Origin: Lachnospiraceae bacterium UBA1753
Lineage (GTDB): Bacteria; Bacillota; Clostridia; Lachnospirales; Lachnospiraceae
Assembly (NCBI GenBank): GCA_002317595.1
Contig: DCHL01000099.1
Location: 42,836-61,521 of the forward strand
Direction: 5' to 3'
DNA length: 18,686 nucleotides
Shown here: in pieces, positions 7,801 through 14,739 of the stretch
Layout of the letters: every line of letters begins with the position of its first letter
How positions within the stretch are numbered: the stretch's first letter is position 1
Position numbers and translations under genes: made by a program
Notes under the pieces: generated by a model
What the model was told of the DNA's origin: nothing
The model's input: the letters and a program-made list of their open reading frames with translations, nothing else
Database searches by the model: none

Positions 7801-10800
7801 TTTCTTCGCGTTGAGAATGGCTGTGATACTGCAATCTACATAAGCCTTTCTGATGGTTATGAAGATGGTATCGGAGCACATGGTACCAGATGGCTTGAAA
7901 AATGTAAGAAGGATGTTACAGTCACACTTGGCAATCTTCCAGTGAATACCATTACAATAGACAGCAGCGGAGTGCCTGAGGGAAATGAGTTTGCCGTGCG
8001 CTCATTCAATGACGATTATTTTGAGTCAGAGATGACAGCCCTTTCATCAGGGGATGCTATTCCCTGGAGAACCAATATCGATGTGAAGGCACTCAAACTT
8101 AAGGATAAAAACTCAGCACTCAGAGTGAGAATGATATGTGGAAAGTATGATAAGACCTATCTGCTGAGAGAGGGTGATTGCGAATGCCTGATTTATGATG
8201 TAACGCAAGACATGAGTATTATTGCTGATGTAGTGACACCCAGGAAGCTGAAAATCGGTAATCTGGAAGGTGCTGTTTTGACATGTGACACACGGATGTC
8301 AGTGGAAGAGAATACCGAACCTCTCAATGGGAAGACAGTTGATATACTGCCTGGAGACCGGGGACATATTTATTTCCAGGATGAAGATCTGAAAAAATCT
8401 GATAAACTAGAAGACTACCTTTATGTTATCCGTGTTTTCCAGACTATTGGAGGAGAGACTAAGGTTAAAGACTATGTATACAGTGAAGAATATGAATGTA
8501 GGTCAACATCCTTTACAATGCCTGACTCTGATATGGAACTGTCCTTTGACATTGTAAAGGCATATCACGTGACTGACCCTGAAGGACGTATGTACTGGGA
8601 TCTTAGTTCTCCTGGAAAGATTGAGATATGGCAGGATGAATGGGATCGGTCGGACACATATATAGCTGAGGGCGAGACTGTAAGGGTTCTTTTCTGGAAT
8701 TCATTGCGCTTCTTTACTAAACTGGATGTTTATAGCAAGTATGAACCTGCAACTAAGGTTGTTGATAACCTTGATGTGGATTACCGGATGCGTGATTGTC
8801 CTACATTTACCATGCCATCATATCCGATAATTATTGATATCAATGAGACAGACAGAAATGCTCACGAGATTACTATCGATAAGAGTAATCTGACAGCTGG
8901 AAATGATGCGTATGTCGAAGTGAAAAATAAGAATGACTGGAGTCGACTTGAGTCTGGTGATACTGTGTATGAAACTCAGGATATGTGTGCTGGTGTCAGA
9001 GCGATTGAGGATGATAAGCAGATGATGGTTTCTGTCACCAAGACAGGAACAAATGAAATTGTAACTGGTTCGAAGAAGGGCAACGTCATCGATGTCATGA
9101 AGAAGTTCTTCTTTGGAATGCCAGACGATGATATTACAGTTTCATTTACTCAGAGAACAGTGAAGGGAGAGGGAAGAAAGCTTACAATCGCAGAGGATAT
9201 TTCTGCATCATCTTCAGTTGCTTACAGCGCTGAAGGCAAAGAAACATATTCTCTTGAGAGTGGAGACAGAGTTAAGCCTGGCGATAAGGTTGTAATCGAT
9301 ATTTCTACTCTTACAGCAGATTCAGCAGTTGCAATTTCTGCAGTATGTCCTGATGAGAACATGGTTGCTTCCGGAGCGGGAATAACCAACGACTTTACTA
9401 AGGCATACTACTCAAAGATTGTGAAGAAGACAGGTAAGGTCAGCTTCACAATGCCGGATTATCCTCTTGAGCTTTCAGTGAGAGAGATGTCCGCTGCAGA
9501 TATTGATGTGATGGAGTCCGATATCAAGGAGGCTGAGGTTACACTTAAAAAGACTTCATTCACGTTTACTGGTGAAGCGATTGAGCCTGAATTTGACGTC
9601 AAGCTTGATGGCGCGACGCTTAAGCTGGGAACGGATTATACTGCAGAGTATTCAAATAATGTAAATAAGGGAACAGCAAGTATCGAGCTTACTGGAGTAG
9701 GCAAATACTCTGGAAATAGGACAATCAACTTTAGTATTGCACCGAGGAATATTGAAGATGAGTCAGTTGTGATTGGAATGGCAGACAGGGTTCTGTTCAC
9801 GAGAGTAAGGGAATATGAGCCTGTGCCGTTTATCCTTCTTGGCGAAAAGAAATTTGAGGCTAAGGACAATCTGACTGTAAAGTACTCAAACAATACTGGT
9901 GTTACCGACAATGCTAAGGCTGAAATTACGGGCGTTGGCAACTTTACAGGAAGCGTGACAAAGTATTTCGAGATCTACAAGGAGACAGAAGCAGCAGTAG
10001 ATATTGCTTCTGCTGTAATTTCGTTTGAAAATGACAGCTTTGAGTACACAGGACAGAATATTGAACCTGAATTTACTGTAAAATATGCCGATGTAGTTCT
10101 TGATGCGGGTGTAGATTACACTTATTCCTTCAGCAATAACAGGGATTGCGGCGTTGCAGTTCTGACGATTGCCGGAATGGGAGCCTTCACAGGAACACAG
10201 ACGAAGACCTTTACCATTACAAAGAGAAGCTTTGATTCAGAACTCTTTGTAGCAACGATAGCTAATGTCAAGTACGCAAGGAAGACAAAGGAATACACTC
10301 CTGCACCTATAGTAGTTTATGGCGGTGAGAAGCTGATTCCGGATGTTGATTACAGTCTTTCATATGCAGACAATGATGGTACTAAGGAGGATGCTTCTGT
10401 AATTATTACAGGTATCCATAACTTCAGCGGAACAAGGCAGTTAAGCTTTAAGATTCTCAAGGAGACAGTTGCATCGACAAAATTCAGTGTTACGCTCTCT
10501 GATAAGAAGTACACCTATGATGGAACTGAGAAGTGCCCGGCAGTTACTGTCAAGTATGGAGGTGATCCTGTAGATGCTGAGGATTATGAGGTTGTCTACT
10601 ACGACAATATTGATGCAGGTAATGCAAGAGTCTGCATCGTAGGTATGGGACCGTTCTCAGGAACAAAGGAAGTTAAGTATAAGATTGAGCCTGCTCAGCT
10701 CACTGACAGCAATACAGTAATTGATGCAATTCCTGATCAGGTATACAGCGGTGAAGTAAGACCTGATGTTGTTGTACGCAACAAGGCAACAGGCAAAGAA

Positions 10801-11412
10801 ATTGCTGCATCTGACCTCAAGATATCTTATGCAAATAATAAGAAGGTTGGAACTGCCAAGGTAACTGTAAAGGGTCAGAATAACTACAGAGGAACTATTA
10901 AGACCACGTTCAACATCGGTGCCATGGGCTTTGATGACTATGAGTACAGCATTGAGGACCAGCTCTACACCGGTAAGAAGTGCACACCTAACATTATTGC
11001 TATCCACAAGACCACAGGTGAAGTAATCGAACTCAGTTCGAAGAATGCATTCAAGGTTAAGTGGGCAGAAAATAAGGAAGTAGGAACTGCAACTGCAACC
11101 TTCGAACCGAAGAACAAAAATACCTTCGTCTTCGATAGCACAAAGGACAACAAGAAGGTTATTGAGTTCAGTATTGTGAAGACAGACCTTGCTCTTGCAA
11201 GGATTGCTGAAATCTCTGATCAGAAGTATAAGAAAAACAGGGAAGCTAAGCCGAAGATTTCTGTTTACGTTGGAAATACCAAGATTTCCAATTCTAAACT
11301 GAAGATTGAATATGGTAACAACAAAGCAAAGGGAATTGCTACAGTAACCATTACTTCTGCAGATGCCGACCACTTCACTGGAACGCAGACTGCGACCTTC
11401 ACAATTAAGTAA
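4804..11412 (+). CDS. Giant secreted repeat protein (SGD-type modules plus MBG-like repeats)
   Basis: This 2202-residue protein is probably displayed on or released from the cell; its function is unknown, with adhesion or surface-layer structure the likely choices. ATG 4804 has AGGGGGA at 4791-4797. A signal peptide covers residues 1-29 (ALAA end). Residues 30-117 are an acidic Ser-Glu-rich linker with SEEDAL, SEEMI and SEEDI-type repeats. Residues about 118-1570 appear to be 14 divergent modules of roughly 100 residues, each with a turn like LKSGD or LESGD and often ending FTMP-like. Residues 1577-2202 are eight ~78-residue repeats of the MBG/YDG-like pattern, with YTG, DY.V.Y.NN, G.A.V.I.G.G.F.GT and closing F.I. 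The last repeat ends at the stop codon with no LPXTG, SLH or membrane anchor. Terminators on both sides indicate a single-gene transcript. Confidence 0.9.
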   Translation: MKCNLKRLICTVISAAMIFTSVPVTALAAPGAVPEEEIEAVSEEETVAASEEDALSEEMISEGNISEEDILEETIEAEGAEEDVPEEEEQQEELQDNEQQSEEIITAEGDEENANLKIENFDDYNGLLTFYYRIGNNSEYTLIDAGTNGEIDLPVGANIYAVNSSENRYGYRLTYDGNPNTGFVLENSADSGQQSIWRLEYGPGLYNLSFEIIPVQRVTLVSDNRVSMYTGYDFDSQEYTGQIESGSTISVRAGDNIYFYAELGEGEAYSYTRSDNETESYFYGNSYTIPDDIDGVTLTFGIYRFPYADYSYSVVDNTKGAVGLYYDYNCENPLDSTGKYSGTYGFKDSHIYAKITGEVPTESYYVVKNKKGGVVAKLEHDWVEYVWYGDLKKSDEVLTIEEVSYPSATLDISDNFSEMASVYSDAACTKKLKSGDSILSSKNNTLYYKLNSDVEEDKGYSVDSKFMLSDNNWSYWYSTSLDSDNSIGAVSLNYPTSEEDVVFKIEMNGTYLRVPFIIEKPEEGKYDLSGEISITRQVRTVSDNQLVWQWVELASGDYVSGSDQIGVRLTGRLKEENTRAKISVVFHYSNSKKKYSSEKKLFLTEENSSAYLNLWSVNPDSEKIVLVAEEVKKPSLVITDPENIGEKFVVTDEGGNTYKNGDFIPEYGTRYFLKNNADKAIVASFSSDYGKAKRMRTIIAKGGTSNKCYWSGNDDLEIELSYATGFKIALSPELLKVADVYNMSGDETALKSGDTIVSTDTLKIKLKSNPDKTKEYRFEWIEWHDDSGEDWDEFASSSLDSECTECEFDVPAIFEGADYEYPIKMEVINKAIFHIDTTTDKDNNFGSNVEYFKTWWDENDDCHKVQLHDGDYVKKGQNIVAEYSGTDPAESEYYALTLTSKYEKREEVETRTSLFYFDTDVDKHVVGLRDWQGDKRRDDQILTVTAFARRVANPKITIVDTANFGDKVRLYYEKDDLEDDDADAQKVYLKSGDSFPATRFLRVENGCDTAIYISLSDGYEDGIGAHGTRWLEKCKKDVTVTLGNLPVNTITIDSSGVPEGNEFAVRSFNDDYFESEMTALSSGDAIPWRTNIDVKALKLKDKNSALRVRMICGKYDKTYLLREGDCECLIYDVTQDMSIIADVVTPRKLKIGNLEGAVLTCDTRMSVEENTEPLNGKTVDILPGDRGHIYFQDEDLKKSDKLEDYLYVIRVFQTIGGETKVKDYVYSEEYECRSTSFTMPDSDMELSFDIVKAYHVTDPEGRMYWDLSSPGKIEIWQDEWDRSDTYIAEGETVRVLFWNSLRFFTKLDVYSKYEPATKVVDNLDVDYRMRDCPTFTMPSYPIIIDINETDRNAHEITIDKSNLTAGNDAYVEVKNKNDWSRLESGDTVYETQDMCAGVRAIEDDKQMMVSVTKTGTNEIVTGSKKGNVIDVMKKFFFGMPDDDITVSFTQRTVKGEGRKLTIAEDISASSSVAYSAEGKETYSLESGDRVKPGDKVVIDISTLTADSAVAISAVCPDENMVASGAGITNDFTKAYYSKIVKKTGKVSFTMPDYPLELSVREMSAADIDVMESDIKEAEVTLKKTSFTFTGEAIEPEFDVKLDGATLKLGTDYTAEYSNNVNKGTASIELTGVGKYSGNRTINFSIAPRNIEDESVVIGMADRVLFTRVREYEPVPFILLGEKKFEAKDNLTVKYSNNTGVTDNAKAEITGVGNFTGSVTKYFEIYKETEAAVDIASAVISFENDSFEYTGQNIEPEFTVKYADVVLDAGVDYTYSFSNNRDCGVAVLTIAGMGAFTGTQTKTFTITKRSFDSELFVATIANVKYARKTKEYTPAPIVVYGGEKLIPDVDYSLSYADNDGTKEDASVIITGIHNFSGTRQLSFKILKETVASTKFSVTLSDKKYTYDGTEKCPAVTVKYGGDPVDAEDYEVVYYDNIDAGNARVCIVGMGPFSGTKEVKYKIEPAQLTDSNTVIDAIPDQVYSGEVRPDVVVRNKATGKEIAASDLKISYANNKKVGTAKVTVKGQNNYRGTIKTTFNIGAMGFDDYEYSIEDQLYTGKKCTPNIIAIHKTTGEVIELSSKNAFKVKWAENKEVGTATATFEPKNKNTFVFDSTKDNKKVIEFSIVKTDLALARIAEISDQKYKKNREAKPKISVYVGNTKISNSKLKIEYGNNKAKGIATVTITSADADHFTGTQTATFTIK
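5158..9531 (+). other. About 14 divergent ~100-residue modules with an SGD-type turn
   Basis: Within the giant protein, the turn recurs near residues 144, 246, 338, 435, 556, 661, 753, 870, 992, 1083, 1185, 1290, 1385 and 1487. Clear examples are KLKSGDSI, ELASGDYV, ALKSGDTI, YLKSGDSF, ALSSGDAI, RLESGDTV and SLESGDRV. Spacing is 91-122 residues. Several modules end with a strand such as FTMPDSDMELSF, FTMPSYPIIIDI or FTMPDYPLELSV, a style seen in InlB-type repeats. The modules at 144, 338, 1185 and 1290 match the motif only loosely. Confidence 0.6.
9532..11409 (+). other. Eight MBG/YDG-like repeats of ~78 residues
   Basis: Approximate residue limits are 1577-1646, 1647-1725, 1732-1806, 1807-1885, 1886-1962, 1963-2039, 2040-2125 and 2126-2202. 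Each contains a Y.G/P entry strand, a D(Y/L).(V/L).Y.NN turn, a G.A.V.I.G core and a closing F.I strand. Repeats 2 and 4 have a distinct version with a longer entry and an inserted acidic turn (GVTDNAKAEITG, GTKEDASVIITG). Such repeats are common in secreted proteins of Clostridia. Confidence 0.75.
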
Positions 11413-11478
11413 TTTTTAGTAAGGATGCGAGATATCTCTGCTGATATCGAGCAGAATTGCGAGACTACATAATTATTT

Positions 11479-11518
11479 CTCCCCGTAGGTTTCGACTTAC
11501 GGGGAGTTTTGTGTTTTA
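11479..11518 (+). terminator. Rho-independent terminator after the giant gene
   Basis: CTCCCCGTA (11479-11487) pairs perfectly with TACGGGGAG (11498-11506), extended inward by two more pairs, and is followed by TTTTGTGTTTT. It lies only 9 nt before the next start codon, so it is also in the path of any transcript that enters the next gene from upstream. Confidence 0.92.
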
Positions 11519-11527
11519 ATAGATAGT

Positions 11528-13426
11528 ATGAACAAAATGAAGTCATTAATGAAAAAAATGAATATCGATTCTGTGATACTCCTTTTCCTTGTGACAATCT
11601 TTCCGCTTCTGATATTTCCCGTAAAGTACCAGAGCAGACTGTATGGATATATTTTTGCTGCACAGAATCCTGTGGCGTGGGATACATTTCTGGTTGTGAA
11701 GGTCTGGGCGCTTTTATTTCTGGTAATCTTCATGGGCATCAGAATGCTTTCGTGCCATATCATGCATGGAAAGAATATTGCGGCTCACTCGCGGAATGAA
11801 TCAAGTTTCTTTTTGGGAAAATCAGTTCCTGGAATTATGTGTGGTGAGCATGTTCTGGCGGCGGTATTGCATGTCCTGGCGGCGGGATTAGCTGTGCTCC
11901 TTATTTTTTCTACACTCTTTTCAGTGGATGCGAAGCTGTCGCTCTTGGGAGCGGATGAGCAGTTTGAGCCGCTGGTGGTTCTCCTTTGCTATATGGCTGT
12001 TGCGGTATATGCGGGATGGACCAGGAGGCAGATGGATGATAAGTGGCTTTTTGATTTGTTGAGCGCAGGGGTGGCGGTGATTCTGATCGTGTCCGGAATT
12101 GCAGGGGCTATTCAGAGAGTTGGATTCGGGGATGAGGCATACCTGACTCTCTATAATTCCAACTACGCTGGGATGTTCCTAGCAATGTTGCTCCCTCTGT
12201 GCTATCTGGGAGCATTCAATAGAAGGAGTATCCTTCGGGGTGTCGGAGCTGCATGCGGAGTGATAGCACTTATCTGTACTGGCGCCAAAGCTGCCATGGC
12301 AGTTGCTGTTATTGTATTCGTTGTCTCTGTCTGTTGTCTGGCTGCAAGACGGGGCATTCGCATTTGGGCATGTGTGGTCCTTACTGTGATGATTGCTGTA
12401 CTTACCGTACTTATTTTTGCTGCATCAGGGCAGGGCAGGGAGCGTACCGCTGCCTCAGTTAGCAATGTTGAAACGATGAGCGATGGCATCTGTTTTACCA
12501 GAGAGGGCGAGAAACTCCTGATTTCCTTTGAGATGATAGACGAGGAACACTATGAATTCCTGCTTAAGGACGGCGACGGCAACCCGGTCGCATATGAAAA
12601 GAATGATGAAGGCACACGCTTTGTCCCTTCTGATGAGAGATTTGCGCCCTACGAATTCACCATTGCTGACTACGGCGATTACTATGGTTTCATTGTGTAC
12701 GTTGATGGGCGAGAGTGGTATCTGGCCAAGGGAAGCGACGGCGAATTCTACTATGTGAATGGTTATACCGGACTTGATAAGTTTGTGATGGCACGCAGTA
12801 TTGGATTTGACGGTTGGGAGAGTTTTGCGACAAACCGCGGGTATATATGGTCTCGCTCACTTCCGCTGCTGTTTGGGGATGTTATGTCTGAGGACGCCGT
12901 ATCTGAGATCGCTGTATCTGAGGGCGTCGTATCTGAGAGCGCCGTATCTGAGGACACCGTGACTGAACATGCCATGATCTGGAGAGCGTTCATCGGATAT
13001 GGGCCTGATACATTTGCGGCGGTATTTCCACAGAATGATGTCGCAAAGTACCTGTATACCGACCTTCCGTATAAGATGATTATCACAAAGCCTCATAATA
13101 TGTACCTTCAGCTTGGATGCCAGTGCGGAATCCCTGCATTGCTTATTTTTCTCGCAATAGTATTGCTCAAAATTGCGGGAAGTGTCAGGACGCGATTTCA
13201 GACATGGAAGCAGTTCCTGAATCAGAGAAGAAATGAGTATGCGAATCAGGAGAAAAATATGGAGCAGGAATGCTCTGGGCTTGATTCCGCCATCCTGCTG
13301 TGCGTTATCTCATTCCTGCTGATGGGTATGTTCTATGACTCTTCAGTCTGCGTGACACCTGTGTTCTGTCTGCTGCTGGGGCTGCTGCGCGGGAAGGGTC
13401 TGATTAGGACAGATAAGGACAACTAA
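11528..13426 (+). CDS. O-antigen ligase/polymerase-like (Wzy_C family) membrane protein
   Basis: This 632-residue polytopic membrane protein probably polymerises or transfers surface polysaccharide units outside the membrane. About eight hydrophobic helices lie between residues 15 and 300, and three more after 535. YNSNYAGMFLAMLLPL (209-224) is typical of the family. The large outside loop (about 300-535) carries NRGYIWSRSLPLL (436-448), FIGYGPDTFAAVFPQND (488-504) and KPHNMYLQL (521-529), which match the Wzy_C/O-antigen ligase signature region. Two additions sit in this loop: a beta-rich insert at about 315-425 and five SE(D/G/S)AV-type pentapeptides at 454-478, just before the GYGPDTF motif. 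ATG 11528 has no recognisable ribosome binding site; ATG 11537, 11549 and 11558 are alternatives, also without one. Substrate is unknown. No glycosyltransferase neighbours are visible. Confidence 0.82.
   Translation: MNKMKSLMKKMNIDSVILLFLVTIFPLLIFPVKYQSRLYGYIFAAQNPVAWDTFLVVKVWALLFLVIFMGIRMLSCHIMHGKNIAAHSRNESSFFLGKSVPGIMCGEHVLAAVLHVLAAGLAVLLIFSTLFSVDAKLSLLGADEQFEPLVVLLCYMAVAVYAGWTRRQMDDKWLFDLLSAGVAVILIVSGIAGAIQRVGFGDEAYLTLYNSNYAGMFLAMLLPLCYLGAFNRRSILRGVGAACGVIALICTGAKAAMAVAVIVFVVSVCCLAARRGIRIWACVVLTVMIAVLTVLIFAASGQGRERTAASVSNVETMSDGICFTREGEKLLISFEMIDEEHYEFLLKDGDGNPVAYEKNDEGTRFVPSDERFAPYEFTIADYGDYYGFIVYVDGREWYLAKGSDGEFYYVNGYTGLDKFVMARSIGFDGWESFATNRGYIWSRSLPLLFGDVMSEDAVSEIAVSEGVVSESAVSEDTVTEHAMIWRAFIGYGPDTFAAVFPQNDVAKYLYTDLPYKMIITKPHNMYLQLGCQCGIPALLIFLAIVLLKIAGSVRTRFQTWKQFLNQRRNEYANQEKNMEQECSGLDSAILLCVISFLLMGMFYDSSVCVTPVFCLLLGLLRGKGLIRTDKDN
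12887..12976 (+). repeat. 15-bp tandem repeats coding for SEDAV-type pentapeptides
   Basis: Five in-frame 15-bp units (starting 12887, 12902, 12917, 12932, 12947) and a diverged sixth (12962) encode SEDAV, SEIAV, SEGVV, SESAV, SEDTV and TEHAM. The core TCTGAG opens each of the first five units. The array lies in the outer loop of the polysaccharide enzyme. Confidence 0.92.
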
Positions 13427-13467
13427 AGTGGTGCTAATTTGCATCGAATGTGAAAAATATTTTTTTC

Positions 13468-13496
13468 TTTACTTTGTCGCTTTAAAGTGATATATT
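13468..13496 (+). promoter_or_regulatory. Possible promoter of the ABC importer operon
   Basis: TTTACT (13468-13473) and TATATT (13491-13496) are 17 nt apart in the 142-nt gap before the substrate-binding lipoprotein gene. Transcription would begin near 13503, just before the inverted repeat. The -35 box is weak (four of six consensus bases). Confidence 0.45.
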
Positions 13497-13505
13497 GCTA
13501 CTGTA

Positions 13506-13550
13506 ACATATGTCGATGATGATATATTTCAGAGACATATGTATTTTTTT
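13506..13550 (+). promoter_or_regulatory. Hairpin with T tail, or paired palindromic operators, in the importer leader
   Basis: ACATATGTC (13506-13514) and GACATATGT (13534-13542) can form a 9-bp stem with a 19-nt loop, followed by a run of seven T (13544-13550). As RNA this resembles a weak terminator placed just after the predicted transcription start, before the ribosome binding site at 13558-13562. As DNA, each arm contains the perfect palindrome ACATATGT, 29 bp apart, which could be a double binding site for a repressor. Confidence 0.5.
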
Positions 13551-13568
13551 GTGAAATGGAGGACAGTT

Positions 13569-14618
13569 ATGAAAAAATTATTAGCACTTACACTTTGTGT
13601 GGCAATGAGCTTCTCACTTGTTGCATGTGGAGCAGCTGCTGAGTCAGCACCCGCGGCTCCTGCAGCTGAAGCAACAGCAGAGGAGGCACCCGCAGAAGAG
13701 ACAGCAGAGGCACCGGCAGAGGAGACAGCAGACGGTGAGACATATACAGTCGGTATCTGCCAGATCGTTCAGCACGTTGCGCTTGATGCTGCAACACAGG
13801 GATTTGAGGAGGCTCTCGTAGCAGAACTCGGAGAGGGTAAGGTTACTTTCGATGAGCAGAATGCTCAGGGTGATTCAAACACTTGTGCAACAATCATCAA
13901 TGGATTTGTTTCAAACAACTACAATCTTATTCTTGCAAACGCAACTCCCCCTCTTCAGGCAGCTGCAGCAGGAACAGACACAATCCCTGTTCTTGGTACA
14001 TCAGTAACAGATTACGCAACAGCACTTGAGATTACTGATTGGACAGGAACTGTTGGAGGCAACATCTCAGGAACATCTGACCTTGCTCCCCTTGATCAGC
14101 AGGCAGAGATGCTCAAGGAGCTCTTCCCTGAGGCTAAGACAGTAGGTCTTCTCTACTGCTCAGCAGAGCCTAACTCACAGTACCAGGTTGATACAATCCA
14201 GACATATCTCGAGGGAATGGGATACACATGTACACAGTATGGTTTCTCTGATTCCAACGATCTGTCATCTGTATGTTCAACAGCATCTGATGCAAGCGAT
14301 GTACTTTACGTCCCTACAGATAACACAGCTGCTGCAAACACAGAGCTTATCAACAACATCTGCTACGGCAAGACACCTATCATCTGTGGTGAGGAAGGTA
14401 TCTGCTCAGGTTGTGGTGTAGCAACACTTTCAATTTCTTACTATGACCTTGGATACACAACAGGTAAGATGGCAGCTAAGATCCTTACTGGTGCAGCTGA
14501 TATCTCAACAATGCCTGTAGAGTACGCTCCCAATGTAACTAAGGAGTACAACGCTGCAAATGCTGAGGCTCTTGGAATCACAATTCCTGACGACTACACA
14601 GCAATCGCCGCAGAATAA
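13569..14618 (+). CDS. ABC importer substrate-binding lipoprotein (TrpX-like, COG2984 type)
   Basis: This 349-residue lipoprotein captures substrate at the outer face of the membrane and delivers it to the permease encoded next. ATG 13569 was chosen over the upstream ATG 13539 because GGAGG lies at 13558-13562 and a lipoprotein signal peptide follows, with lipobox LVAC and lipid-modified Cys20. Residues about 21-57 are an Ala/Glu/Pro linker with two EAPAEETA-like repeats. From residue 58 the fold reads as the ABC_sub_bind (PF04392) type: YTVGICQIVQHVALDAATQG, then GDSNTCATIINGFVSNNYNLI, ATPPLQAAAAGTDTIPVLG, a second lobe starting KTVGLLYCSAEPNSQYQ, and a late SISYYDLGYTTGKMAAKIL. Characterised members of this system take up tryptophan or related amino acids, but specificity cannot be read from sequence. 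Codon choice is strongly biased (ACA, GCA), suggesting high expression. Confidence 0.9.
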   Translation: MKKLLALTLCVAMSFSLVACGAAAESAPAAPAAEATAEEAPAEETAEAPAEETADGETYTVGICQIVQHVALDAATQGFEEALVAELGEGKVTFDEQNAQGDSNTCATIINGFVSNNYNLILANATPPLQAAAAGTDTIPVLGTSVTDYATALEITDWTGTVGGNISGTSDLAPLDQQAEMLKELFPEAKTVGLLYCSAEPNSQYQVDTIQTYLEGMGYTCTQYGFSDSNDLSSVCSTASDASDVLYVPTDNTAAANTELINNICYGKTPIICGEEGICSGCGVATLSISYYDLGYTTGKMAAKILTGAADISTMPVEYAPNVTKEYNAANAEALGITIPDDYTAIAAE

Positions 14619-14670
14619 TTTTTTCCGCAAAAAGATTATTGCGAAATACAGTACTATAATGAATTTTGTG

Positions 14671-14705
14671 CCCCAGAAGCCATAATTGGCTTTTGGGGTA
14701 TGCTT
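14671..14705 (+). terminator. Hairpin between lipoprotein and permease genes (partial terminator)
   Basis: CCCCAGAAGCC (14671-14681) pairs with GGCTTTTGGGG (14688-14698) over 11 bp with one wobble, around a 6-nt loop. The following sequence is TATGCTTGGTTTTT, an interrupted T tail. Its place between two importer genes suggests it lowers expression of permease and ATPase relative to the binding protein. A TATAAT-like hexamer at 14655-14660 lacks a -35 partner. Confidence 0.65.
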
Positions 14706-14739
14706 GGTTTTTAGAGAAGTTAGAATTAAGGGTAAAAAT

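Noticed and set aside
10657..11373. 238-codon open frame on the minus strand
   Set aside because: It lies wholly opposite the MBG-like repeats, has no ribosome binding site, and its composition mirrors the biased codons of the plus-strand gene.
13510..13554. Possible 14-residue leader peptide (MSMMIYFRDICIFL) before the importer lipoprotein gene, overlapping the hairpin
   Set aside because: It has no ribosome binding site, would lie only a few nt from the predicted transcript start, and shows no run of a single regulatory codon; no Trp codon is present.
13427..13568. T-box or other amino-acid riboswitch ahead of the importer
   Set aside because: The region is only 142 nt, and I see neither a specifier-loop arrangement nor a T-box core sequence.
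14686..14739. Upstream TTG start for the permease
   Set aside because: It lies inside the terminator-like hairpin without a ribosome binding site, while ATG 14740 has AAGGG at 7-nt spacing.
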